NCBI RefSeq assembly: GCF_009932555.1
Contig: NZ_BLJO01000002.1
Span: forward strand, 713,399-777,398
DNA length: 64,000 nucleotides
Direction: 5' to 3'
Source: Steroidobacter agaridevorans
GTDB taxonomy: Bacteria > Pseudomonadota > Gammaproteobacteria > Steroidobacterales > Steroidobacteraceae
Below are positions 1-8,057 of this stretch, in pieces. The translations under genes and the position numbers were made by a program. The notes beneath the pieces are model-generated. The model saw only the letters and a list, made by a program, of their open reading frames with translations, ran no database searches and was not told where the DNA came from. How positions within the stretch are numbered: the stretch's first letter is position 1; each line of letters starts with the position of its first letter.

Positions 1-2
1 CG

Positions 3-815
3 ACCAATCCAACTCGTCCCTATACGGTCAACACCATCGACGAGCATCTCGACATGCTGATGGTGTGCCATCACTTGGATCCCGGCATTGCCGAGGACGT
101 CGCGTTCGCCGAATCGCGCATCCGCCGCGAGACAATTGCCGCAGAGGATATCCTGCACGACCTGGGCGCCTTTTCGATGATCTCGTCCGACTCCCAGGCC
201 ATGGGCCGCGTTGGCGAAGTCATCACACGCACCTGGCAGACGGCGCACAAGATGAAAGTGCAGCGGGGCTCGCTGGCGCCGGACACGGCACGCAACGATA
301 ACTTTCGCGTGCGTCGCTATCTCGCCAAGTACACGATCAATCCAGCCCTGACGCACGGTGTGGCGCATGAAGTCGGATCGATCCAGGCCGGCAAGCTCGC
401 CGACATCGTGCTGTGGCGCCCGGCGTTCTTCGGCGCGAAGCCCGCGATGATCATCAAAGGCGGCATGATCGTCGCCGCTCCCATGGGCGACCCGAATGCG
501 TCAATTCCTACGCCGCAGCCCGTGCACTATCGTCCGATGTTTGGCGCGCTCGGTCGGGCTCGGTCCGCCACGTCTGTGAGTTTTGTTTCCAAGGCCGCGC
601 TGGAGAACGGCATGGCCGAGCGCTTGAAGCTCGATAAGCGCTTGGTCGCCGTGCAGGGAACGCGTACTGTGCGCAAGCGCGATCTGGTGCTGAACGACTA
701 TCAGCCGACGATCGATGTGGATTCGCAAACGTACGAAGTGCGCGCCGACGGCCAGCTGCTCACCTGCGAGCCGGCGAAAGCGTTGCCGCTGGCGCAGCGA
801 TATTTCCTGTTCTGA
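3..815 (+). CDS. ureC: Urease subunit alpha, C-terminal part (5' end outside window)
   Basis: This is the last 270 codons of the urease alpha subunit, which binds the two nickel ions and hydrolyses urea to ammonia and carbamate in the cytoplasm. The reading frame is open from base 3, so the gene starts before the window. The conserved flap and active-site stretch MVCHHLDP (residues 20-27 of the fragment), the following AESRIR arginine and the SSDSQAMGR segment match the catalytic histidine, arginine and aspartate regions known for the family. The C-terminus ends in the usual RYFLF. It is followed after two bases by ureE, so the genes are one operon. The fragment looks intact. Confidence 0.97.
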   Translation, partial: TNPTRPYTVNTIDEHLDMLMVCHHLDPGIAEDVAFAESRIRRETIAAEDILHDLGAFSMISSDSQAMGRVGEVITRTWQTAHKMKVQRGSLAPDTARNDNFRVRRYLAKYTINPALTHGVAHEVGSIQAGKLADIVLWRPAFFGAKPAMIIKGGMIVAAPMGDPNASIPTPQPVHYRPMFGALGRARSATSVSFVSKAALENGMAERLKLDKRLVAVQGTRTVRKRDLVLNDYQPTIDVDSQTYEVRADGQLLTCEPAKALPLAQRYFLF

Positions 816-817
816 AG

Positions 818-1288
818 TTGACCTCTGTGCTGAATATCACTCGAAAGCTGCCCGCCTCCACGACGCCTGCTGACGTGAAGCTCGTGCTGCCGTTTCAATT
901 GCGGAACAAGAGCCGTCTGCGCACCACCTTGGATACTGGCGAAGAAGTGGGCCTGATCCTCGAGCGTGGATCGATCCTGCGCGGCGGAGATCTGTTGCTT
1001 GCGGAGGATGGCCGCGTCGTGGAAGTCGTCGCGGAGCCCGAGACGGTTTCGACAGTGCGCGCCTCCGAGCCGCTGGCGCTGTGTCGGGCGAGCTATCATC
1101 TGGGCAATCGACACGTCGCGCTGCAGATCGGCCCTGGCTGGGTTCGTTATCAACACGATCACGTGCTCGACGAAATGGTCCGCGGCCTGGGTCTTGCCGT
1201 CACAATCGAAGAAGCGCCTTTCGAGCCCGAGGCTGGCGCCTATGGTGGGCACTCGCATTCCGCACTTGCTCCGCATGCGCTCGGGTAG
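818..1288 (+). CDS. ureE: Urease accessory protein UreE
   Basis: UreE is the nickel metallochaperone that delivers Ni(II) during urease maturation. The 156-residue product has the UreE N-terminal beta domain (about 1-75) and the C-terminal metal-binding domain with [19 protein letters not shown], whose GNRH histidine matches the family nickel ligand. The tail [11 protein letters not shown] holds only three histidines, far fewer than the histidine-rich tails of some homologues. I chose TTG at 818, two bases after the ureC stop, because the protein aligns from there; a GTG at 827 is the alternative. The 3' end overlaps ureF by 14 bases. Confidence 0.93.
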   Translation: MTSVLNITRKLPASTTPADVKLVLPFQLRNKSRLRTTLDTGEEVGLILERGSILRGGDLLLAEDGRVVEVVAEPETVSTVRASEPLALCRASYHLGNRHVALQIGPGWVRYQHDHVLDEMVRGLGLAVTIEEAPFEPEAGAYGGHSHSALAPHALG

Positions 1289-1940
1289 CACTCACCTGCT
1301 TCGCATCCTGCATCTGGCGAGCCCCGCCTTGCCGATCGGCGCTTTTCACTTCTCGCAAGGATTGGAATATGCCGTCGAAGCAGGCTGGGTGAAGGACGAG
1401 CCCTTCGCGCTCGAATGGATAGCCGGCGTTGCTCGATGTGCCATCGGCACGCTCGATCTGCCGGTGCTGCTCCGCCTGCATCGTGCCGCTCGCCTTGGCG
1501 ACGACGATGGGCTGCAACGGTGGGGCCGATTCCTGCTGGCGGCTCGAGAGACGGAAGAACTGCGTGCCGAGGACCGCCATATGGGATCCGCACTGGCTCG
1601 CATCTTGCGAGAGCTCGGCGCGAGGCTTCCAAGCCGGAACCATCCCGGCTACGCCGAGATGTTCGCTGTTGCCTGCGTGCACTGGAACATCGGTGAGGAC
1701 GAAGTCCTGCAGGCGTATGCATGGGCTTGGGCGGAGAATCAGGTTCTCGCAGCCGTGAAGCTCGTACCGCTCGGACAAAGCGCCGGACAGCGCATGCTGC
1801 ACGCCCTTGTGCCGTTGCTCGAAGAAATCGCGGTGCAGGCGTTCGATATCGACGATGAAGGCATCGGCGCCTGCGCAGTCATGCAAGGGCTCGCCAGCGC
1901 GCGACACGAAACCCAGTACACTCGGCTGTTCAGATCCTAA
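1275..1940 (+). CDS. ureF: Urease accessory protein UreF
   Basis: UreF acts with UreG and UreD/H as a GTPase-activating scaffold for nickel insertion into urease. The frame stays open far upstream, but ATG 1275 gives 221 residues, the usual family length, and begins [10 protein letters not shown] directly before the typical [18 protein letters not shown] motif. The all-helical C-terminal half with [18 protein letters not shown] is also characteristic. The gene overlaps the end of ureE by 14 bases. Unusually, ureG does not follow; 70 bases later an unrelated exported amidohydrolase starts. Confidence 0.93.
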   Translation: MRSGSTHLLRILHLASPALPIGAFHFSQGLEYAVEAGWVKDEPFALEWIAGVARCAIGTLDLPVLLRLHRAARLGDDDGLQRWGRFLLAARETEELRAEDRHMGSALARILRELGARLPSRNHPGYAEMFAVACVHWNIGEDEVLQAYAWAWAENQVLAAVKLVPLGQSAGQRMLHALVPLLEEIAVQAFDIDDEGIGACAVMQGLASARHETQYTRLFRS

Positions 1941-2010
1941 AAGCGCCAGACTGCAACTTTCTCGGCGCCTGGCAAGTCACAACGCTGCGTCGATTCAAGG
2001 AAGCTGAAGC

Positions 2011-3258
2011 ATGTCGAACCGTTGCCTGGGCGTCTTGCTGGTGGCTCTCACCGGAATAGTATCATCAGTGGCTCAGGCCCAGCAGGCCTGGACGTTGGAC
2101 GGCGTGAAGATCTATCCGGCCCCGAATGCGCCACCGGTCAGTGGCCACGTCATCATCGCGGGCAACAAGATCGAATCGGTCACAACCGGCAAGTCGCGCG
2201 CGACGGCCGAGAACAAGCACTCTCAGTGCGATGGCGGCGTAATCGTGGCGGGCTTCCAAAACAGTCACGTCCACTTCACCGGCGAGGAGTTCAGCAACGC
2301 TCGACAGCGGCCGGCCGCAGAGCTCGACGCTGCATTGACGCGGATGCTGACGCGCTACGGCTACACGACTGTCTTCGATGTCGCTTCCGATGGCGAAAAC
2401 ACATTGGCTCTGCGGAGCAGGATCGAGAAAGGCGAGCTGCGCGGACCGAGAATCCTCACAGTGGGCCTGGCTCTCTTTCCTCCGCACGGCTTACCGATTT
2501 ATATCTCGCACATGCCCAAGGAGCTGCTCGATCGGCTCCCGCAACCCGACTCCGCCGACGCAGCGGCGCAGATCGTGCGCAAGAACCTGGATGCCGGCAC
2601 TGACGGAACCAAGCTCTTCATCGCAACTCCGCAAGGTGACGGCACCAACAAGCGCATGCCCGCCGACATCGCCAGCGCCGCCGTACAAGAAACACACCGA
2701 CGAGGCAAGTTGGTGTTCGCCCATCCGACCGACATCCAGGGCATCCAGGACGCGCTCGCCGCCCACGTCGACATCCTGACTCACCCGCCGCTCGGGGCGC
2801 CGGCGCCGTGGCCGGAGCCACTGATGAAACAACTGCGCGACGCCGGAGTCTCGATGACGCCGACGTTGCAACTCTTCCCCTATGAGCTGAACAAACAACG
2901 CGTCCCAGCGGATATCGCCGAACGGCTCGTGAACGAGACTCTGACCGAGTTCGGCAAATTCGCGACGCTCGGCGGCCAGGTGCTGTTTGGCACTGACGTG
3001 GGTTACATGACCGACTACGATCCGACTCGCGAATACGAGCTGCTGGCGAAAGCGGGCATGACGCCCATGCAAATGCTCGCCTCCCTGACCACAACCCCAG
3101 CCGCGCGATGGAATGAGCAGGATTCACGAGGACGCATCGCGGCCGGGATGGCTGCAGACCTCGTCGTACTCGACGCCGACCCCGCCGACTCACCTCGCAA
3201 CTTCGCCTCCGTCCGCTGCGCCATCCGTGGCGGCGAAGTCATTTACTCGCGGCGCTGA
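2011..3258 (+). CDS. Exported amidohydrolase family protein
   Basis: This is a 415-residue metal-dependent hydrolase of the amidohydrolase superfamily (imidazolonepropionase-like branch), probably periplasmic. Residues 1-24 form a signal peptide ending AQAQ. The metal-binding signature SHVHF follows at about 84-88, then GTDGTKLFI (candidate carbamylated lysine), FAHPTDIQG and ILTHPP (histidine ligands) and LFGTDVGY (catalytic aspartate), so all ligand positions seem present. The C-terminal GRIAAGMAADLVVLDADP is the standard return to the small beta domain. Substrate cannot be told from sequence; cyclic imides, dipeptides and amides are known for relatives. It follows ureF by 70 bases but is not a urease accessory gene. 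Confidence 0.85.
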   Translation: MSNRCLGVLLVALTGIVSSVAQAQQAWTLDGVKIYPAPNAPPVSGHVIIAGNKIESVTTGKSRATAENKHSQCDGGVIVAGFQNSHVHFTGEEFSNARQRPAAELDAALTRMLTRYGYTTVFDVASDGENTLALRSRIEKGELRGPRILTVGLALFPPHGLPIYISHMPKELLDRLPQPDSADAAAQIVRKNLDAGTDGTKLFIATPQGDGTNKRMPADIASAAVQETHRRGKLVFAHPTDIQGIQDALAAHVDILTHPPLGAPAPWPEPLMKQLRDAGVSMTPTLQLFPYELNKQRVPADIAERLVNETLTEFGKFATLGGQVLFGTDVGYMTDYDPTREYELLAKAGMTPMQMLASLTTTPAARWNEQDSRGRIAAGMAADLVVLDADPADSPRNFASVRCAIRGGEVIYSRR

Positions 3259-3349
3259 TCAAGCTCCCCTAACCCGGAAGCCGACATCACAGGGGCAAAA
3301 TAAGCCGCAAAACGCGAACATATCTGGCGAATTCGCCCCCTCCACGCTC

Positions 3350-3399
3350 TGTAAGTTATACGCCGAGTGCGCTCTCTACGTAACTTGCGTATACTTACA
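3350..3399 (+). promoter_or_regulatory. Inverted repeat over the toxin start codon (candidate autoregulatory operator)
   Basis: TGTAAGTTATACG at 3350-3362 and CGTATACTTACA at 3388-3399 are near-perfect inverted copies 25 bases apart, with a related CGTAACTT at 3379-3386 between them. The right arm contains TATACT, a good -10 hexamer, and its last base is the A of the toxin ATG. Toxin-antitoxin operons are normally repressed by antitoxin bound at such palindromes, so this is the likely operator. No Shine-Dalgarno sequence precedes the ATG, which would fit a leaderless or nearly leaderless message. Confidence 0.5.
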
Positions 3400-3755
3400 T
3401 GCACGCCGTTTTTATTGAGTTGCCAGCCTTCGAGCGCCATCGCTCCGCCTACCTCGATGACGATGGCTTTCGGCGGTTGCTAGACACGCTCATGGCCAAT
3501 CCGGAAGCTGGTGATCCCATCGAGGAGACCGGCGGTCTCAGAAAACTGCGCTTCGCCGATGTACGGCGTGGCAAAGGCAAGCGTGGCGGGCTGCGAGTGA
3601 TCTACTACTACTGGACCGGCGGGCCTGAGTTCTGGTTATTCACGTTGTACGGCAAGGATGAGATGTCTGACCTGACAGCCAAACAACGAGCGGCGCTGAA
3701 GGCACTCGTCAAGGCTGAATTGAATGTGAGGAAGGCGCATGAAAAAGAAGCGTGA
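3399..3755 (+). CDS. RelE/HigB-like toxin of a type II toxin-antitoxin pair
   Basis: The 118-residue product matches the RelE-like (HigB2-type) mRNA interferase toxins. It opens MHAVFIELPAF, contains GGLRKLRFADVRRGKGKRGG and IYYYW, and has FTLYGKDEMSDLT followed by a basic helical tail. The family cleaves mRNA on the ribosome. The toxin gene precedes and overlaps the antitoxin gene by 17 bases, the reverse gene order typical of higBA. No ribosome binding site is visible before the ATG. The sequence appears complete and potentially active. Confidence 0.87.
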   Translation: MHAVFIELPAFERHRSAYLDDDGFRRLLDTLMANPEAGDPIEETGGLRKLRFADVRRGKGKRGGLRVIYYYWTGGPEFWLFTLYGKDEMSDLTAKQRAALKALVKAELNVRKAHEKEA

Positions 3756-4056
3756 CTTATTTTCCGACTTGTCGGATGGCTTCGATGCACTCGCCGAACA
3801 CCGCGCTGGCAAACGAACGCTGCGTACTCATACGGTGAAAGCCAAGCCCGCCCCGAAGATCACGCCTCGCGAGCTTACAAAAGTACGCACGGACATGAAT
3901 CTCTCACGCGGGCTGTTCGCGGGCTACCTCCGCACCAACGTTCGGACGCTCGAGAATTGGGAACAGGGACGCGCCAGGCCCAACGCTCAAGCCGCGCTGC
4001 TCATTCGCCTGGTGCAGCGCTATCCGGACACCGTCCATCGGCTTGCGGAGATCTAA
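3739..4056 (+). CDS. HigA/NadS-like XRE-family antitoxin
   Basis: The 105-residue product has a C-terminal Cro/C1-type helix-turn-helix (about 50-100: ITPRELTKVRTDMNLSRGLF then LRTNVRTLENWEQGRARPN). That form is typical of antitoxins that both neutralise a RelE-like toxin and repress the operon. The N-terminal 45 residues are basic and probably flexible. The start overlaps the toxin gene by 17 bases, indicating translational coupling. The stop lies three bases from the convergent stop of the next gene, leaving no room for a separate terminator. Confidence 0.88.
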   Translation: MKKKRDLFSDLSDGFDALAEHRAGKRTLRTHTVKAKPAPKITPRELTKVRTDMNLSRGLFAGYLRTNVRTLENWEQGRARPNAQAALLIRLVQRYPDTVHRLAEI

Positions 4057-4059
4057 CGT

Positions 4060-5664
4060 CTAACGCGTACTCCGCACCGGCTTGAACAGCAGGTCCTGAA
4101 AATCGAAGCTGAAGTCGGCGAGTGGCGAGATGGCCTTCATGGTCATCGTGGCGATCGAGCCGTCGGGCTGCAGCGAGAAGGTCACGTATGCGTCTTCCGT
4201 CAGCGTCCGATCCGTCCAGCGTGTGCGGAAGGTGTCGTACTGGACGTGCTCGAGCTTGCCCGAGAATGCCGGCGTGTGCTCGAAGCGGATCGACAGGCCG
4301 TCACCGCCATTCTCGATGGTGACGCCGCCATACCAGTCATCTCGATAGCTGCCCGCATATTTTTCCAGTAAGAGCGATGGCCCCTTCCCGCCCTGCGCCG
4401 GCGCAGTCGGCGCCGCGGCTGCCAAGATTTCCTGGCCCTTTGCGATTCTTGCCTTGCGTACATCATTAAGTGCGCCGATCCAATCGGGGCTCGACAGGCC
4501 GAGATAGTGATCCAGCAATCGATACTGGACCGCTGCCAGCGCGGAGGTTTCTTCCGAATTGGTCATCATCGCAAACGCAACGTCCTTGCCAGGAACGATC
4601 ACGACCAGCGCAACGCTGCCCAACACGCCGCCGCCGTGGGAAACGATCGGCTGGCCACGATAATCGCTGTAACCCCAGCCCAGCGCATAGGCACGGAAGT
4701 TAGCCTGAGCGAGCTCGAGCGGCTTCGGGTTCTGGGCCACCGGGATCAGTGTCTGACCGGTCCACATCTCGCGAGACTGAGCTTCGCTGAACAGACGCAC
4801 GTTCGTGCGAGGATCAAGGCCACGGCCCAGCTGCAATTCGAGCCAACGCGCAACGTCAGCGATGCTGGCGTTGAGCGATCCGGCTGGCGCTGAATTGTCG
4901 AAGCTCATCTGCTTCGGCAGCGACGTCATCGGCCCGACGCCGCGGAGCTCGGTCGACACACGTCCATGCGGCCAACCCTTGTTGGCGCCGGGCGGCGTCG
5001 TTGACGAGGTCGTCGTATGTTCCATCTGCAGCGGCGCGAGGATGCGCTGGCGAACGACGTTCTCCCACGTGTCCTTGCAAACCGCTTCGATCAGCTGGCC
5101 GGCAACCACGTACAGCATGTTGTCGTAGGCATAGCCGCTGCGGAAGCTCGTCGCAGGCTTGATGTAACGAAGCTTCTCGACGATCTGCGCACGAGTCAGC
5201 GTCGTCTCCGGCACAAACATCAGGTCGCCGGCGCCGAGACCCAGGCCGCTGCGATGAACGAGTAGATCTCGCACCGTCATCTCGCTGCTCGTATACGGAT
5301 CGTACATGCGGAATCCCGGCAGCAAATCCACGACTTTGCTGTCCCACGACAGCTTGCCTTCATCGACGAGCATTGCCAGCACGGCGCTTGTGAAAGCCTT
5401 CGTGGTCGAGCCCATCGAAAACATCGTCTGCTCGTCGACTTTGGCCGCCTCCCCCATGCGGCGAACGCCATAAGTGCGCACGACCGGCGCCTTGCCGCGC
5501 TCGACAATCGTGATCGCCATGCCCGGCGTCTCGAAGGTATCGAACACGCGCTTTACGTAGCGATCGAGATCGCTCGGCGGCGCTGCGTGCGCCGATGCGA
5601 CAACGAGCACCGTGGCCGCGATCGTTACACGCAGGGCTGCTCGAACGTGATTCAACATCGACAT
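4060..5664 (-). CDS. Exported serine hydrolase, class C beta-lactamase/CubicO family
   Basis: The 534-residue protein has a signal peptide (about 1-27, ending SAHAAP) and a beta-lactamase-type transpeptidase fold. Its nucleophile motif is S-T-T-K within FSMGSTTKAF, the second motif is Y-D-N in GYAYDNMLY, and the third is HGGGVLG. Residues about 425-534 form a C-terminal lipocalin-like module of the DUF3471 kind (KYAGSYRDDWYGG). Family members are esterases, D-amino-acid or peptide hydrolases rather than antibiotic resistance enzymes; the substrate here is unknown. The frame stays open for 173 codons upstream, antisense to the next gene; ATG 5664 was chosen for its signal peptide. Confidence 0.87.
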   Translation of the reverse strand: MSMLNHVRAALRVTIAATVLVVASAHAAPPSDLDRYVKRVFDTFETPGMAITIVERGKAPVVRTYGVRRMGEAAKVDEQTMFSMGSTTKAFTSAVLAMLVDEGKLSWDSKVVDLLPGFRMYDPYTSSEMTVRDLLVHRSGLGLGAGDLMFVPETTLTRAQIVEKLRYIKPATSFRSGYAYDNMLYVVAGQLIEAVCKDTWENVVRQRILAPLQMEHTTTSSTTPPGANKGWPHGRVSTELRGVGPMTSLPKQMSFDNSAPAGSLNASIADVARWLELQLGRGLDPRTNVRLFSEAQSREMWTGQTLIPVAQNPKPLELAQANFRAYALGWGYSDYRGQPIVSHGGGVLGSVALVVIVPGKDVAFAMMTNSEETSALAAVQYRLLDHYLGLSSPDWIGALNDVRKARIAKGQEILAAAAPTAPAQGGKGPSLLLEKYAGSYRDDWYGGVTIENGGDGLSIRFEHTPAFSGKLEHVQYDTFRTRWTDRTLTEDAYVTFSLQPDGSIATMTMKAISPLADFSFDFQDLLFKPVRSTR

Positions 5665-5687
5665 CGTCCTCACCCCAGGCAATTGGT

Positions 5688-7676
5688 TCAGTAATTCACG
5701 TCGAAGGCGATGAGATGGAATGCCAGCGCGACCCAGAGCACGACCAGCAGCGCAAGCGCGAGCAGCACCGCCCAGGCCTTGGCGTACCACTTGCGTTCGC
5801 CACGCACGACGACCATGGCGTTCCACACACCGATCGCAGCGGCCCCGAAGAAAACAATCGCGGACAGCAGCTGCACGATCATCAACAAGACGTCGCCCGT
5901 CGAGGAAAGCAGTTGATCGCCCATGACCAGCGACACCACCACACCCCAGAGGACGAACAGCGCAATCACCGCGGACGAGGCGACGCGTATCCAGCGATGA
6001 GCCTGCGCGTCCCGACCCGATAGACTGTAGCTGGCGCCATAATGCCTGCGCGTCAGCGCGGAGATGGGCCATGCGAGCGCCGTAAAGAGCAGCGCGATCA
6101 AGCCAGCGACGAGCGCCGGTGTGACCCATGCCGGGGAAATCGACGCCGGCACCGGCTCGAACACCATGAACGGCGAGACCCATTCGAAGCCGAAGCGCGT
6201 GACTCGCCCGTCCTCGACCTTCGCCGACAGGAAGCTTTCGCCATCGACATCGCGCCAGACGAACGGCTCGACTTCACGCCACTTGATGGGCGCGCCGGCG
6301 ACGTTCGTGGCCAACGAAACGCTGATCGTGCCATCTTCGTTCGGAAATACCTTGACGGGACTCGCCAGTCCCAGCACACGCAGGAAGTTCGTCTCCATAC
6401 GGCGCGAGACTTGATACAGGCCGGTGATCATTCGCGCGTGCTCGGCCGCTGTTTGCGGATCGACCTTGCCGTCGAACGTCGGCCCCGGCAGATAGCGATC
6501 GGCAAACTGCTCGAACACAGCCTTGCGGATCTTGCCGGCCGCGCCCTCCTTGCCTGCACTGTTCAACGACAGGAACAGACCGACATTGTCGTCAAGGAAC
6601 AAAAACAGATCGGAATGAAACCACGCCGTATCGCCGGCATGCGAAATGATTCGCCGGCCATTGCGGTTCTGCTCATAGAACCCCAGCATCATGCGATCGA
6701 CACGCGGCAACACGGTGAGCGCCGTGGCGTGCATCTGCTCGGCAGTCTCCTCCTTGAGAATGCGGTTGTCGCCGAACGCGCCCTTCTGCAGATGGGCGAT
6801 CATGAATCGCGCCATGTCCGCACCCGACGAGGCTTGACTGCCGGCCGGCGCCGAGACGACGACTTCGAAGGGCTTCGCCTTGCCTTCCGAGGCTCGCGCA
6901 TAGCCCTTCGCCATGAATGGCTGCAAACGCTCGGGCAACGGCTGACGGAACGTCGAATGTTCCATGCCGAGCGGCTGCAGGATGTGCCGATCGACGTAGT
7001 CGTCGTAGGACAGACCGGCAGTGCGCGCGACGATATAACCTGCCAGCGAAGTGGCGTAGTTCGAATAAGCCGGTGTGGTGCCGGGAGCGAAGATCCGAGC
7101 CGGCACCCACTCCTTGAGGTAGACATCCAACGGATCGAAAGGCGCACCTTCGGGAATGATCAGGTCTTTGACCCGCTCCTCGAACCCGGGCGTATGAGTG
7201 AGGATGTTCCGCAACGTGATCGGCTGGCCGTCACGCGCCGGAATCTCGAAATCCAGATATCCGTTCACATCCGCATCGAGATCGAGCTTGCCCTGCTCGA
7301 CCAGCTGCATCACCGCGGTCCAGGTGGTCAGCTTCGAAATCGATCCTGGACGAAACAATGTCGTTGCCGGATCGACCGGCTGGCGCGCCTCAACGTCGGC
7401 GTAACCGTAGCCTTTCTGCAGGAGAGTCGCGCCGTCCTTCACGACAACCACCACCGCACCTGCCACGTCGCCGGTTGCCAGGGCGTACGGCATGAAGCCA
7501 TCGAGCCACGCTTCCAGATCTTCGCGCGTCAGTGGCCTGACATCACTGGCCGGCATTTCGGCGGATGTGACACTGGGCTCCGGAGCAGGCGGCTGCGAAG
7601 GAGCATCCCCAACCGCCGCCGCGAACAGTGCTCGCGAAAACAGCAGCATCGTCATCAACGTGACAGCAGCACGCAT
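5688..7676 (-). CDS. Exported serine hydrolase with C-terminal membrane helices (paralogue 1)
   Basis: The 662-residue product has a signal peptide and a beta-lactamase/PBP-like domain (about 50-380) with S-I-S-K in RPGSISKLTT, Y-S-N in PAYSNYATS and SHAGD as third motif. A beta-rich linker follows. About four hydrophobic helices close the protein (near 490-510, 550-570, 585-605 and 635-655), so the hydrolase domain is probably tethered on the periplasmic side. It is a clear paralogue of the gene at 8058-10013 along its whole length. ATG 7676 gives the cleanest signal peptide; ATG 7688 is the alternative. It lies 23 bases upstream of the next serine hydrolase gene, so co-transcription is likely. 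Confidence 0.87.
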   Translation of the reverse strand: MRAAVTLMTMLLFSRALFAAAVGDAPSQPPAPEPSVTSAEMPASDVRPLTREDLEAWLDGFMPYALATGDVAGAVVVVVKDGATLLQKGYGYADVEARQPVDPATTLFRPGSISKLTTWTAVMQLVEQGKLDLDADVNGYLDFEIPARDGQPITLRNILTHTPGFEERVKDLIIPEGAPFDPLDVYLKEWVPARIFAPGTTPAYSNYATSLAGYIVARTAGLSYDDYVDRHILQPLGMEHSTFRQPLPERLQPFMAKGYARASEGKAKPFEVVVSAPAGSQASSGADMARFMIAHLQKGAFGDNRILKEETAEQMHATALTVLPRVDRMMLGFYEQNRNGRRIISHAGDTAWFHSDLFLFLDDNVGLFLSLNSAGKEGAAGKIRKAVFEQFADRYLPGPTFDGKVDPQTAAEHARMITGLYQVSRRMETNFLRVLGLASPVKVFPNEDGTISVSLATNVAGAPIKWREVEPFVWRDVDGESFLSAKVEDGRVTRFGFEWVSPFMVFEPVPASISPAWVTPALVAGLIALLFTALAWPISALTRRHYGASYSLSGRDAQAHRWIRVASSAVIALFVLWGVVVSLVMGDQLLSSTGDVLLMIVQLLSAIVFFGAAAIGVWNAMVVVRGERKWYAKAWAVLLALALLVVLWVALAFHLIAFDVNY

Positions 7677-7723
7677 TTCCGTCCCCATGGTTTTAGTAAT
7701 GGGCGAACAAGCCTTATCAGGAC

Positions 7724-7751
7724 ATCTTAGTCCTATATAGAGAATCGTCAA
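7724..7751 (-). promoter_or_regulatory. Candidate sigma-70-type promoter for the 5688-7676 gene
   Basis: Read leftward, TTGACG (7751-7746) and TAAGAT (7729-7724) are separated by 16 bases, giving a start near 7717 and a leader of about 40 bases. The first ten bases, GTTGACGATT, recur in the candidate promoter of the TonB receptor near 18.8 kb. Confidence 0.4.
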
Positions 7752-7782
7752 CCGCGGCCTGGCGCCGCGAGACCGCCCGGCA

Positions 7783-8049
7783 TCACTCCTTGTGACAGCC
7801 GAGCGTGCCCACGGGTATCAAGAGCACATAGGCCTGCTCGCACTCGAAGGTCAGCTTCTGTCCGCATCCCGCGGCTTCGAAGACATAATCGCCGAGATAC
7901 CGACGCTTGATTTGCGTAACCGTGACTTGCGAGGCATCGCAGGTCAGCGCGCTGCTGGCCTGCTCGCGCACAGTTTGTGGAGCGGATACGCAAGCCGTGC
8001 AAAGCATGGCGGCGGCCGCAACAGAAAACATCCTCATGGTGTATCTCAT
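7783..8049 (-). CDS. Small lipoprotein of unknown function
   Basis: The 88-residue product starts MRYTMRMFSVAAAAMLCTAC, a short signal with an L-C-T-A-C lipobox, so it should be a lipoprotein with a mature part of about 69 residues. The mature region has four further cysteines (LTCDAS, AAGCGQ, TFECEQ, TLGCHK), suggesting two disulfides. I do not recognise the family. The start lies eight bases after the stop of the 8058-10013 serine hydrolase, so they are probably one operon. ATG 8037 is another possible start that keeps the lipobox. Confidence 0.65.
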   Translation of the reverse strand: MRYTMRMFSVAAAAMLCTACVSAPQTVREQASSALTCDASQVTVTQIKRRYLGDYVFEAAGCGQKLTFECEQAYVLLIPVGTLGCHKE

Positions 8050-8057
8050 CCAATGGC

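Noticed and set aside
5665..6183. 173-codon open extension upstream of the 4060-5664 serine hydrolase
   Set aside because: It is antisense to the neighbouring hydrolase gene, and the real protein has a signal peptide starting at ATG 5664. High GC makes long antisense frames common here.
6042..7730. 562-codon plus-strand frame opposite the 5688-7676 gene
   Set aside because: Arg/His-rich composition with no domain or ribosome site; it is the mirror of a clear hydrolase gene.
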